From: an uncultured Lewinella sp.
GTDB lineage: Bacteria; Bacteroidota; Bacteroidia; Chitinophagales; Saprospiraceae
Direction: 5' to 3'
Assembly (NCBI GenBank): GCA_937873655.1
Contig: CALMYQ010000223.1
Location: forward strand, 1-64,000
DNA length: 64,000 bases
The first letter of the stretch is position 1, and every line of letters starts with the position of its first letter. The position numbers and the translations under genes were made by a program. Shown here piece after piece: positions 1 through 8,923 of the stretch. Below the pieces are notes generated by a model. The model was not told where the DNA came from, searched no databases, and saw only the letters and a list, made by a program, of their open reading frames with translations.

Positions 1-173
1 TTGTTTTTTTACCACTCAGAGCACTCAGGGCACTAAGAGGGTTGCTTGTTTTTTTACCACTCAGGGCACTCAGGGCACTAAGAGGGTTGCTTGTTTTTTT
101 ACCACTCAGAGCACTCAGGGCACTAAGAGGGTTGCTTGTTTTTTTTACCACTCAGGGCACTTAGGCGGGATGG
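1..173. repeat. 45-bp tandem repeat, about 3.8 copies
   Basis: Copies start at 1, 46, 91 and 136. Each begins with TTG plus a T-run, continues with ACCACTCAG and GCACT-type blocks, and ends in AAGAGGGTTGC; the last copy diverges after about 173. Copies differ by single bases (CAGAGC versus CAGGGC) and by T-run length. The array may extend left of the window. It lies just past the 3' end of the methyltransferase gene and no ORF crosses it. Confidence 0.9.
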
Positions 174-189
174 CTTGCATAGATAACAT

Positions 190-1179
190 TCATCTGAAGA
201 AATCCAGGTCGATAGCCGGTTTTTCGCGGATGGTGTATCCGATTTTCAGTCCGGTCTTTCCCTCCGGGTTTTCCGCCAATATCAACGGGGCGGTCAATCC
301 GCTTTCATTCACCAGGATTCGGTCTTGGCTGCAGGTTTGAATATCGGTAAATACAGCCAGTCTGCCGCCGGGGGGTGGATGCAATGCATTCCTGTCAATG
401 GTAGTTCCCGGAAATTTCACCGCTTCGCCCTGTTTCAACGTTTCGGCAATTGCCCGGTCGAAAGCTGTTGCGCTCAATTCAAAAAAGGGGGCTATTTTCC
501 GGATCCGGCTGTCCGGATCAAGCTCTGGGTTCCACCACCCGACGCTCAGTTCGATTTTCTCCGGGACAAGAACGCACCGGTTGCCCACCTGCGACAACAG
601 GTTGTAAATGATCGGCACCTGTTGTTCTTCCAGCAAGGCGCGCTGCATGGTTTCGCTCAGGATGATGTCCGGTTCTTTTGTGATCCTGAACTTTGTAGCG
701 TCCGCCTCTGATATTTCAGGAAACCAGGATTCCAGGTCCATATTCCTGATCAACCGCCGGACCGATTCCAGGCTCAAAGGGTTAATTTCGATCAGCTCAA
801 ATTGGACCTCGGACGGCTCAAACAGGGTGGTCAGCGGCAGGACAAGCGTTGCGAAGGGGCCGCAACCCGCATACAGCACCCGCACCGTTTTTTTGCCGGC
901 ACTCAGCCTTGCCGTAACGGCTTCGTAAAGGCCTTTTACAAATTTGCGGGTCCGGATCTGATCCTCTACGCACATCGCCGCCCAGGCGGCGCCGATGGCC
1001 TTTCCGCCGGATAAATGGATATCGGCCTTTTCCGGCTCACCGTCCGGGTTGAAGCCTGATGAGGTGATCAGCAAATTTTTGTACGCTTCGATGGTATGCG
1101 CAAGCCGGACATCATCCAGGTCGGGAGAGACCAGATCCCATGCGATTTGCCGTAAGGTTATTTGGACAGTTTTTACCAC
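190..1179 (-). CDS. SAM-dependent methyltransferase, PRMT-like fold
   Basis: 329 residues. A Rossmann SAM-binding motif I is visible at about residues 100-111 (VRVLYAGCGPFAT), with the acidic residue that normally contacts the SAM ribose following at E131 (ELIEINP). The stretch DIILSETMQRALLEE (171-185) has the form of the double-E substrate loop of protein arginine methyltransferases. The substrate cannot be told from sequence. The start is GTG at 1179; no ATG lies close upstream in frame. That GTG overlaps the stop of a 23-codon ORF (1173-1244), which itself begins just after the DUF885 gene, so translation may be coupled along the chain. Methyltransferase assignment is firm; the PRMT-like subclass is inference. 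Confidence 0.75.
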   Translation of the reverse strand: MVKTVQITLRQIAWDLVSPDLDDVRLAHTIEAYKNLLITSSGFNPDGEPEKADIHLSGGKAIGAAWAAMCVEDQIRTRKFVKGLYEAVTARLSAGKKTVRVLYAGCGPFATLVLPLTTLFEPSEVQFELIEINPLSLESVRRLIRNMDLESWFPEISEADATKFRITKEPDIILSETMQRALLEEQQVPIIYNLLSQVGNRCVLVPEKIELSVGWWNPELDPDSRIRKIAPFFELSATAFDRAIAETLKQGEAVKFPGTTIDRNALHPPPGGRLAVFTDIQTCSQDRILVNESGLTAPLILAENPEGKTGLKIGYTIREKPAIDLDFFR

Positions 1180-1244
1180 AGGCGTTTCAGGTCAGTCTGC
1201 TTGAAATATTCATCGAAGATTTCGTCTTTACTGACAAGGCTCAT
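1173..1244 (-). CDS. possible 23-residue coupled peptide ORF
   Basis: ATG at 1244, TAA at 1173-1175, encoding a charged aromatic peptide that starts MSLVSKDEIF and ends LKRLW. It begins 7 bp after the DUF885 stop codon, and its last codons overlap the GTG start of the methyltransferase in another frame. That is the geometry of translational coupling. It could be a leader or coupling ORF, a small functional peptide, or chance: 23 codons is short. No family is recognised. Confidence 0.3.
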   Translation of the reverse strand: MSLVSKDEIFDEYFKQTDLKRLW

Positions 1245-1251
1245 CTTCAGG

Positions 1252-2982
1252 TCATTTATAAAACCGCCAATTGCTCTTGAAATCCTTCGGCAACTTCTGG
1301 CCGGTAATGATCGCCCGCACCATTTCCACCGGCATCGCGTTTTCATTCATCACGGCGTCATGGTATTGCTTTATGGTCATTTTGCCGCTGTCCACCAATT
1401 CTTTTTTGAGGGCATAGAACTGCATGCCGCCGGTCATATAGGCGATCTGGTACAGGGGGCCGTAATTGGCCGTAAAGGACCGCCTCACTTCTCCTTCCGC
1501 GTTTGCCCGTTCGTGGCCTACCCGGTCAACCAGGAAGTCGATACACTGCTGGGGCGTCCATTTGCCCTGATGGTAGTTGAGGGAAAAGATGATGCGGGCG
1601 CAGCGGTGCATCCGCCAGAACAGCATGCCGATCCGGTCCTCGGGTGAGCGTGGAAAATCCATATCCCACAGGATCAATTCCCAGTACAGCGACCAGCCTT
1701 CCGTCCAGAACGGCGTTCCGAACCCCCATCGATAGGGCTTGTTGCGCCGGTTCATGAACCCTTGCAGGTGGTGGCCGGCGATCAATTCGTGGTGGACGGT
1801 CGCCCTGGAAAAATGCGGATTGTTTCCGCGCATGCTCATCAGTTTGTCTTCGTGCGCCATTTCATCGGTCGGATAAGAGATCTGGAGCACTTCGCCGCCG
1901 AGGAAAAACGGGCTGATCAACTGGCGTTCCGGCGGTATCATGCTCATGCGCCAGGTCTCTTCGGCCAGCGGCGGTATGGTGATCAGATCGTGTTCTTTCA
2001 GAAAGTTGACCGATTGGTTGTACAAATCCAGCATAGCTTCAGGCTGGTATCCCGGCGGCACGTAGGATTGCTTGACCTTTTCCTGGGCCGCTTTCCAGTC
2101 GTCGCCGAAGCCCATTTCCCGGGAAGCTTTCAGCAGTTCGGCATCGCACCAGGCGAATTCCTTGTTGGCGATGTCCACCAGTTCCTCCGGCGTATAGGGG
2201 ATCATCTCGTATTGCAACAGCCGGATCAGCTCTTCCCTGCCGATGGGATTGCCGATGATGCCGCTGCCGTCGTCCTTGGGCAGGGTTGCCGGGTCCACTT
2301 TCTTTTTCACGGCGTCGGCATAATCCTTCATCAGGGCGGTCAATTGCTCGTAAGGTTTGGCCACCCACCAGCTGAATTCGGGGTCGTAGCCGTTATAAAA
2401 TTCGAAAAAGCTCTTCAAGGCGTCCATTTGCCCTTCGATGATTTCCTTTGCGCGGGCGGTCAGCGGCCTGGACCGGTTGGGTTGCTTTTCCAGGGCTTTT
2501 TGCTGGGCGCCGAAATCCCGGATCATCTGGTTCAGTTGCCGGGCTACTTCGGGGCTGTCCATATGTTTTCCCCGGCGGCGCATTTTTTCCAACTCATAGA
2601 TCGGATCTCCGAATTTGGTCCAGTCCTGCACGGCAAGGCATTCCTTTTCTTCCACATCGAGCTGGTGAAGCCCTTCGTTCAACGCCCGTTTCATGAGCAG
2701 GAAATCCACCCTCCCGCCGGCCGAAAAATCATCGAACGGCAATTGTTCCAGCCGGGCCAGAGCGTCGTTGTAAAAATCTCTGGACCGCGCCCGGCGCTCA
2801 GGTGAATTCTCCACGAAATAATACCGGTTGAGGCTGCCCATATCGGCCTGATATTGGGTGATAAACTCGTACATCCCGGTAACCGCAGGCGCAGGCGGCT
2901 GAAATTGGGCATCCGCCGAGAAGCCCCAGGCGCTGCAAATAAGGACAAGGCTGAAGTGTTTCAGGAATTGGCGTTTTTTCAT
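1252..2982 (-). CDS. DUF885 family secreted metallopeptidase-like protein
   Basis: 576 residues with an N-terminal signal peptide (basic MKKR start, hydrophobic core, ADAQ cleavage-type end near residue 26). The DUF885 signature is present: HELIAGHHLQ at about 398-407, a variant of the HExxPGHH zinc motif with Ala replacing Pro, followed by EGWSLYWE at about 421-428, matching the family's EGWALY segment that supplies a further acidic ligand. Family members are thought to be zinc-dependent peptidases. Full family length, with no break seen. The next gene upstream on the strand is the GH66 lipoprotein, 81 bp away. Family is confident; catalytic activity and substrate are inferred. Confidence 0.85.
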   Translation of the reverse strand: MKKRQFLKHFSLVLICSAWGFSADAQFQPPAPAVTGMYEFITQYQADMGSLNRYYFVENSPERRARSRDFYNDALARLEQLPFDDFSAGGRVDFLLMKRALNEGLHQLDVEEKECLAVQDWTKFGDPIYELEKMRRRGKHMDSPEVARQLNQMIRDFGAQQKALEKQPNRSRPLTARAKEIIEGQMDALKSFFEFYNGYDPEFSWWVAKPYEQLTALMKDYADAVKKKVDPATLPKDDGSGIIGNPIGREELIRLLQYEMIPYTPEELVDIANKEFAWCDAELLKASREMGFGDDWKAAQEKVKQSYVPPGYQPEAMLDLYNQSVNFLKEHDLITIPPLAEETWRMSMIPPERQLISPFFLGGEVLQISYPTDEMAHEDKLMSMRGNNPHFSRATVHHELIAGHHLQGFMNRRNKPYRWGFGTPFWTEGWSLYWELILWDMDFPRSPEDRIGMLFWRMHRCARIIFSLNYHQGKWTPQQCIDFLVDRVGHERANAEGEVRRSFTANYGPLYQIAYMTGGMQFYALKKELVDSGKMTIKQYHDAVMNENAMPVEMVRAIITGQKLPKDFKSNWRFYK

Positions 2983-3063
2983 ACCTGTATTGGTGTTGGC
3001 TTTAACAGAATCGGTTTGACGGCCTAATATAGCCTTTTAATCGGCAAAAAACAGGATCGAGGT

Positions 3064-4794
3064 TCAATATTCCACCACGGCCATTCCCCAGTATTTAAAA
3101 AAGGGAATTTCAAAAGCCACCGAGCCCCCGGATTGGCTGAAGTTCAGGTCGCGCGAGGCGCCGCCGTCCAGGTCGGGGCAGGCATACCAGATTCGTTTGA
3201 CGGTCCTGGCAGTTGTCAGGGTGAGTTTGGTTTCATACAGGGTCGGAGCCGCCACCCGGTTGCCGTTGGTATCGCGCCAGTTCAGGTCGGCAGCGTTGAC
3301 AAAATTGAGCAGGTGGATCACCTGCCGGGAGCCCAGATCCCTGCCGGCGACGGCTACCTTACCGGTTTGCGGCGGCCAGGCATTGAGAGAAAAGGCCGTA
3401 CTGGACGTGGTTACCGGCGGGTTATTGATGACGCCGCCGTCGCGCAGCACATTTTGGTATGCCACCAGGAAGTCGTAATAATTGACGAGTGATTTTTTCA
3501 ATTCATCGGTCATCTGTAAATTGGCATTGGGAAAATATTCCTTGCCCAGCATATGTTCGCCCAGTTCCAGGTGCGCACCGCCAAATGCGAAAATAACAGC
3601 GTCCGCCAGGAGCACGCCCGGCGTATTGAACTGCCCGGGATTGTCGGCTTTGGCGTAATTCAGGTAAGCCGCCAGCACGGTCTTTTTGGAGCCGCCGCTG
3701 TAGGCATAGTTGTCGGCAATCAGGGCGGCCAGGTCTTTATACCCTTCGTTGGGCGGCCAGACTTCGGTGTACAGAAAATCCACCGGGCTTTGGGCGATCT
3801 CCGCCTGTCCGAACTGGTTGACGGCATTGAAGACCAGACTTTTATCCGGTGCGGCCGCTTTCATGGCCTCCGTGAAGGATTTGAACCCCGGCGGCAGGTT
3901 TACCTGGAATCCATTGTAATCGAAAAGCACCCCGCGGTCGCCCAACTGGTCGATGTGAAAGCCGTCAAAATCAAAGACGGTATAAACATCGGCATTTCTG
4001 GCGGCCAGATATTGCTGCCACCCGGGATTGTCCGGGTCGGTTACGTAAATATCCGAATTGAACGGCGGCTCCGGCAGGTCGTGAAAATCCTTTACGGCAT
4101 GATTTTGGTCCTTGAACAGGAACCACTCCGGCGAAACTCCGTCCGCCTCAGCGGTATTTGTTGCGCCGTAGGCCAGGTTGTAAAACATGGCCTGCATATT
4201 CCGTGCGTGGGCGGCGGCGATGTACTGTTTAACCGTGGTGAGGTAGATATCCCGGTTGATGATATCCTTCCACACAGGATCGGGGTTGGCCGGCGTTCCG
4301 GCCAGCGGATGGTGGTGTTTGTAGTGCCAGTCGTAGAACTGCAATCCATTGATATGGTACCGGTTGAGGTTGGCAATAACGCTTTCCGGATCTTCGGTAT
4401 TTGAGAATTTGGAAACAAAGCCGTAACGCGGAAACCGGGACCAACCGGAAGAAACGTCCGCTGCGATGACTCCATGGATCAGTTCGTTATTACCGGCTAT
4501 GCTGTACACCTCCGCCATATACCCCCTGAAATCGGCGGCCGGGGCCTTCCAGGTCCACGTTATCCCCGTCCAGGGGACCTCCTCCACGACTTCCCCCAGG
4601 TATTTATACCGGATCCGGGCCGTTGCAGGGGCTTCCTTGTCGGCAGTGAATACAATATCCTCACCCGGACGGTAGACGGCCATGTCCGAAGTCAGGTTTA
4701 ATACCACGGTCTCCACCGCCGGCGCCACCGGGTCCTTCTTGCAGCCGGCAGTCAGGAGGGCGATCAGGAGGCCCTGAATGAGGATTTTATTCAT
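3064..4794 (-). CDS. glycoside hydrolase family 66 (dextranase-like) lipoprotein
   Basis: 576 residues. The lipobox LTAGC (Cys18) predicts an SPII-processed lipoprotein. A beta-sandwich-like N-terminal region (about 25-115) precedes a TIM-barrel region. FDFDGFHIDQLGD contains the expected GH66 nucleophile Asp at about 282, and FLYTEVWPP the acid/base Glu at about 344; both motifs are intact. GH66 enzymes are dextranases or cyclodextran-forming enzymes cutting alpha-1,6-glucan. No SusC/SusD pair is adjacent, so the gene is not in a classical polysaccharide-utilisation locus. Dextranase rather than transferase activity is inference. Confidence 0.82.
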   Translation of the reverse strand: MNKILIQGLLIALLTAGCKKDPVAPAVETVVLNLTSDMAVYRPGEDIVFTADKEAPATARIRYKYLGEVVEEVPWTGITWTWKAPAADFRGYMAEVYSIAGNNELIHGVIAADVSSGWSRFPRYGFVSKFSNTEDPESVIANLNRYHINGLQFYDWHYKHHHPLAGTPANPDPVWKDIINRDIYLTTVKQYIAAAHARNMQAMFYNLAYGATNTAEADGVSPEWFLFKDQNHAVKDFHDLPEPPFNSDIYVTDPDNPGWQQYLAARNADVYTVFDFDGFHIDQLGDRGVLFDYNGFQVNLPPGFKSFTEAMKAAAPDKSLVFNAVNQFGQAEIAQSPVDFLYTEVWPPNEGYKDLAALIADNYAYSGGSKKTVLAAYLNYAKADNPGQFNTPGVLLADAVIFAFGGAHLELGEHMLGKEYFPNANLQMTDELKKSLVNYYDFLVAYQNVLRDGGVINNPPVTTSSTAFSLNAWPPQTGKVAVAGRDLGSRQVIHLLNFVNAADLNWRDTNGNRVAAPTLYETKLTLTTARTVKRIWYACPDLDGGASRDLNFSQSGGSVAFEIPFFKYWGMAVVEY

Positions 4795-4814
4795 ATTGAT
4801 GGAGGGATTTATGC

Positions 4815-4903
4815 TGTTGATCTGTTTACTTGTTGATGCGTTGATCTGATCGAATCAACCACGCGTGCCGCGTGGCAGGCCAAATCTACAATCAACAGAT
4901 CAA
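4815..4903. repeat. intergenic inverted repeat of TTGATCTGTT
   Basis: The gap between the GH66 and M14 genes holds TTGATCTGTT (4817-4826) and its exact complement AACAGATCAA (4894-4903). Between them lie further GTTGAT-type repeats and a small CCACGC/GCGTGG stem near 4858-4876. The first arm is close to the GH66 start on the minus strand. It may be a repeat remnant or a weak stem-loop; no regulator can be assigned. Confidence 0.5.
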
Positions 4904-4917
4904 TAAATCAACAACCA

Positions 4918-7710
4918 TCATTCCCTGATCTTCTCCCAGTTCATCAGGACATTCCACACCATGGGGGCGTCGTGCAAATTCAGGAAACGGTGGAGCGGGT
5001 CGAAGGTGAAGGCCACGACACTGCCTTTGCCGACCGGCATATTGAATATAGCTCCTTGCCCGATGATGGTTTGTTCATTGCGCACCATTCCGGAAAGGAC
5101 ATAGGGTGCGTCTTTCTTTTTATCGGTTTTTTCCGTTTTTTCCGATTCTGTTTTATCCGGCAATCCCATGATCGGGCCGGTGTACGCCTCTTCGTCTTTG
5201 AGCTGACCGGTACCGTATTGCAGCAACATCCGGTCGCGGATCTTCTTGTCCACCTGGAGGAGCGGTCCGTTGCCTTTGAAAATGGGGAATACTTCGGGAA
5301 AACCATACAGCACCGGGCTGTCTGTTCGGCGCACCTTGGCGTTTACGATGGATCCCGGATGAAACAGGCCCGAGGCATTGTAGGTATCCAGGTCGTTCAC
5401 CAGGCCCGTGTTTGCGAGGATGTTTGAGGTATTGTCCAGGCTGATCACCACACCGCCTGCCTCCAAAAAGGCGCGGAGGTTGGCCATGCCTTCAAAACCG
5501 GGGCCGCCGGTCATGTCGTCGGTTGCATCGGGGAAACCGTGCGAGGGGTACTCAGCGGTTTTGGTATAGGGCATAGGCCCGAATTTTTTGTCGATGCCGT
5601 TGATGAATCCGGAGGCCGAACCGTAAACCCGCGGGATCAGGATCACATCGAATCTGCTGCGGAGGTTTCCGGCGCGCAGGTCGTCCTTGTCGATAGAGGT
5701 ATAAGGGATCCGGCGTTGATCGAAGGTGTATCTCGACCAGCCTTCGTCCTGGGTATAATACCAGGTGTGGTAGATGGCTATCCTCGGCAATTTGATCTCG
5801 CGTTGGCCGGGCATGGAAGAAGACCGCGTAGCCTGGAGGTCGAGGCCGTACTCGGCGGCCATTTTTCTGGCTTCTTCCGCGGTCATTCCTTCGAACAGAA
5901 TTGACCCCGGCGGGAGCGTGTCTTTGACCCCGGTCAGGGCGACCGGTGCATCCGTGATCCAGGCTTTTGCCCGGGCATTGGCCGATTTGAGCCAGAACAG
6001 CGCGGACAAGACGGTATTCTGGGCCTTGTAATTCAGGGCGTAATGGGTCATCGCGCCGGCCAACGAGCTGTTCACTTTTCCTGTGTAAACGGCGTCGGCA
6101 GTCAGCATTTTCAGGCTCGAAGGCGCATATTTGACGCTATCCTCCGAACGGACTTCTACGCCGTAAAGGTAACCCAGGGTCCAGGCGATGTCGTCGTAGG
6201 GCGGAAATTTGGCGTCTTTGGGAAAGCTCTGTGTGGTGAGCAGGGACACGGCCAGATTCCGGTAAGGCTGATCGAGCAACACGACATAATCGCCATTGTC
6301 GGCCTGGTGCACTTCGATCTGCTGGCCGCGCAGCTGGTTGACCAGGTAGGCTGCCATATAAGGGTCGTGTTGTTCTGCCGGAATGACGAACGCGCCGGGC
6401 TTTTCCTCCTTCCCTTTTTTGAGGTTGTTCAACCCTTTCTGGTAGAAATTTTTGAGCAGCAGGCGGCTGTTGTCGGCGGTATAGGAAAGGGCAGCCAATA
6501 CACCCGCTTCCATGTAGTTGACGTTGTTGCGCGCCGACCAGTTGACCATGGGCGTAGCCGGATCGGGGCGATACCATTGTTTGCTGGTCACGAGGTCGCC
6601 GGCGTAGCGATCGTCGGACAAATCGCGCAGGTAGGTGTTGGCGCCCGCGTTGCCGAAGGTCTCATAAAAACGGCCGACGGAATTGTGGTTGTTGGCCACC
6701 CAGATGCCGTAACCGGGGTACCAGCCGTCGTAGAAGGCCCAGGTAAAGGCGCCCGGCAGGCCCTGAGCCGCCAGGGAGGTGACATCGTGGTTGGCCATTA
6801 CCTGCCATTCGCCGATGGTGATCGGATCGATAGTCTCATTATAGGGGCCGGTACCGGTCGACATATAGATCAGGGGTACAGACTCGTGCAGGTCGAGCAT
6901 GACCAACGGATGCCAATCGTAGTAGATCTTGAAAATGGCCTTGGTCAGTGCGGCGGAGATCTGCAGGCCGTCGCGGTTATTGTCGTGGAAGATGTACTTA
7001 CCCCAATAGGGTCCGGAGCGGCGGAAGCCGTCTTCCCAATCGGTCAGTTTTTTGGTGTAGCGATAGTACCAGTCGACCTGTTTGTCGCGGCCGTCGGGTT
7101 CGGAAGCCGGGTTGATCAGGACGATGGAATTTTCCCGGATCTTTTTGATCTCATCGCTCTGGCCGGCGACGAGGCGGTAGGCCAGTTCCATCAACATTTC
7201 CGGGGAGCCCATTTCGGTGGAATGGAGGCCGCCGTTGAGGTAAAAGACCGGCTTGGCGGCGCTGATCACGTCTTTGGGATCGCGGCTGCCCATTTTGCGA
7301 GGGTCGGCGAGCAGGTCCATTTGCTCTTTATAGAAATCCAGCCGGTCCATGGCATCCTGGTTGCCGATGATGACCAGGTTGATGGGCCGGCCTTCTTCGG
7401 TGACGCCCACCTGTTGGACCTTGAGGAACGGCGAGGCCTGAGACAGCAACTTGTAATAGCCGTATATCTCCTCCGTATGGTGCATCACGCCGGGCGCGCC
7501 GATGATGTCGCCGAAATGCCGCCTGGGGGAAGGTATCTTGGGGTCATCCGGCAGGTCGAGCACCGAAGCGGGCAGGAACCTGGTATCGGTGGTGTATTCC
7601 CGGATCTTCTGGTTGTAGGCCTGATCGACGGACTGAGCGTAGAGGGACGCGATGGCGAAAAGCAAGAAAGCGGAAAGGAGGAGTTTGCGGTGTCGGCTTG
7701 TAGTGGTCAT
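4918..7710 (-). CDS. M14 family zinc carboxypeptidase, secreted
   Basis: 930 residues. The signal peptide ends near LYAQS (about 27). The M14 zinc ligands are visible: GLHSTEMGSPE gives His163 and Glu166 (HxxE), and MLDLHES gives the third ligand His275. The catalytic Glu was not placed. The catalytic domain covers roughly residues 70-400. A long C-terminal half (about 560-930) resembles the extra region of large Bacteroidota M14 proteins and contains a glutamine-amidotransferase-like stretch. A Lys/Glu/Asp-rich insert lies near 855-870. Start ATG at 7710. Role is inferred to be periplasmic or extracellular peptide degradation. Confidence 0.85.
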   Translation of the reverse strand: MTTTSRHRKLLLSAFLLFAIASLYAQSVDQAYNQKIREYTTDTRFLPASVLDLPDDPKIPSPRRHFGDIIGAPGVMHHTEEIYGYYKLLSQASPFLKVQQVGVTEEGRPINLVIIGNQDAMDRLDFYKEQMDLLADPRKMGSRDPKDVISAAKPVFYLNGGLHSTEMGSPEMLMELAYRLVAGQSDEIKKIRENSIVLINPASEPDGRDKQVDWYYRYTKKLTDWEDGFRRSGPYWGKYIFHDNNRDGLQISAALTKAIFKIYYDWHPLVMLDLHESVPLIYMSTGTGPYNETIDPITIGEWQVMANHDVTSLAAQGLPGAFTWAFYDGWYPGYGIWVANNHNSVGRFYETFGNAGANTYLRDLSDDRYAGDLVTSKQWYRPDPATPMVNWSARNNVNYMEAGVLAALSYTADNSRLLLKNFYQKGLNNLKKGKEEKPGAFVIPAEQHDPYMAAYLVNQLRGQQIEVHQADNGDYVVLLDQPYRNLAVSLLTTQSFPKDAKFPPYDDIAWTLGYLYGVEVRSEDSVKYAPSSLKMLTADAVYTGKVNSSLAGAMTHYALNYKAQNTVLSALFWLKSANARAKAWITDAPVALTGVKDTLPPGSILFEGMTAEEARKMAAEYGLDLQATRSSSMPGQREIKLPRIAIYHTWYYTQDEGWSRYTFDQRRIPYTSIDKDDLRAGNLRSRFDVILIPRVYGSASGFINGIDKKFGPMPYTKTAEYPSHGFPDATDDMTGGPGFEGMANLRAFLEAGGVVISLDNTSNILANTGLVNDLDTYNASGLFHPGSIVNAKVRRTDSPVLYGFPEVFPIFKGNGPLLQVDKKIRDRMLLQYGTGQLKDEEAYTGPIMGLPDKTESEKTEKTDKKKDAPYVLSGMVRNEQTIIGQGAIFNMPVGKGSVVAFTFDPLHRFLNLHDAPMVWNVLMNWEKIRE

Positions 7711-8164
7711 GTTTGTAGGTATTTCGTTCTTTAAAAGTATCTTGGTAGAGATATTTGATCGTAAATTATAGCCAAGACTTCACTCGACCATACAGCCGTA
7801 ATTATACTAAGAATTCATTAAACTGGGATATAGTCCAATTTTCAATTGTTATATTGTTGATTTTACCCAGATGTTTTGGGAGTGTCCAACAAATAGCCAT
7901 TATTCATTCAAAATCATCCTTTCGTCCACAGACATAATTCTTTTTTTACTTATAACAGTAACCACATCACAGATTGATCAGGCTCCTTATTTCTCCCACA
8001 AATCAAGCTTCTATCACAAAAATAAATTATTTCCTGGTAATCCAAAAAATGATGCGGAATCCCAGGTAACCTTTCCCACCCCAATGCCATCCTCTTCTAA
8101 CCGCGGCCCGGAAAAAGCGCCGCCGACCATAATCCACATTCAGTACTATGAAAAAACCATCATT
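7711..8164. other. AT-rich intergenic region between divergent genes
   Basis: This 454-bp gap separates the minus-strand M14 gene from the plus-strand barrel gene, so it should hold both promoters. 7750-8040 is clearly more AT-rich than its flanks. An open frame upstream of the barrel is hydrophobic and low-complexity and is not taken as coding. On the minus strand TACTTTTA near 7732-7739 is a 7/8 match to TAnnTTTG, without a good partner element. A six-codon ORF (ATG at 8148) ends overlapping the barrel start. Confidence 0.5.
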
Positions 8165-8890
8165 ATGAACAGCATACTCCCAATGACCATTATTGCCTGC
8201 CTCCTGTTCGCAGCAACCCTCGACGCACAGGACCGCTATGAACACGGCGATTATTACTACGGTTTCAAGGCGGGCGTCAACTACGCTTCCATCAACGAGA
8301 TCAAGACCACCATTATCCGGCCGTTCTTCCCGGAAGACACCTATACCACCGCTGAAAAATCCCGTTTCGGGTATTCCGGCGGGCTGTTCTTCTATTACCG
8401 GTTTGAGAATGAGTCAGCGCTTGCCATCCAGCCTGAGGTGACCTACGGGACCCAGGGCGGCGGGTTTGAATACACCGATATCAACGATCTGGAATACACC
8501 ATCAATTTCAAGTACCAGTACCTGCATGTCGGCACCTTCCTCAAGGTGTACCCTTTCAACGAATACAAGGGCGGTTTCCACCTGGCCATCGGTCCGCAGC
8601 TTTCTTTCAATATCGAGAACGACAAGCTGACCTATAAATCCAACATGCCCGACCTGGGGCCCGATCTGCAGATCCAGCAGAACCTGCGCGACGTGCTCAA
8701 GGGCGAAACCATCTTTGCGGTCGGCCTGGGCGCAGGATACGAGTTCCCCTTCGGCATGAACGTTGAAGCCCGCTACTACTACGGCTTGTCCGACGTGATC
8801 GAAACGCAGGCCAACGGCTACAACTTCATTGAAAACACGAACCGCAGCCAGGCTTTCCAATTAACGCTGGGCTGGGCCATCCCTTTCTGA
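8165..8890 (+). CDS. outer-membrane beta-barrel protein (porin-family type)
   Basis: 241 residues from ATG 8165, chosen because it gives a clean signal peptide (MNSILPMTIIACLLF to LDAQD). The mature part has alternating aromatic/hydrophobic strands (YYYGFKAGVNYASI, FQLTLGWAIPF) and ends in a terminal Phe, typical of eight-stranded OmpA/PorT-like barrels common in Bacteroidota. It lies 33 bp upstream of the T9SS protein gene and likely heads an operon with it and the giant RHS gene. A specific function is not recognisable. Confidence 0.75.
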   Translation: MNSILPMTIIACLLFAATLDAQDRYEHGDYYYGFKAGVNYASINEIKTTIIRPFFPEDTYTTAEKSRFGYSGGLFFYYRFENESALAIQPEVTYGTQGGGFEYTDINDLEYTINFKYQYLHVGTFLKVYPFNEYKGGFHLAIGPQLSFNIENDKLTYKSNMPDLGPDLQIQQNLRDVLKGETIFAVGLGAGYEFPFGMNVEARYYYGLSDVIETQANGYNFIENTNRSQAFQLTLGWAIPF

Positions 8891-8923
8891 TCCCATCTGC
8901 GGACCATCCCTAAATTTTCCGAT

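Noticed and set aside
1..173. CRISPR array
   Set aside because: Units are contiguous 45-bp tandem copies without unique spacers, and no cas gene is present.
6043..7734. Long open frame opposite the M14 gene
   Set aside because: GC-rich antisense shadow with no recognisable motif; the M14 gene carries the conserved residues.
7871..8164. N-terminal extension of the barrel protein
   Set aside because: The extension is AT-rich, lacks a signal peptide and would bury the clear one starting at 8165.
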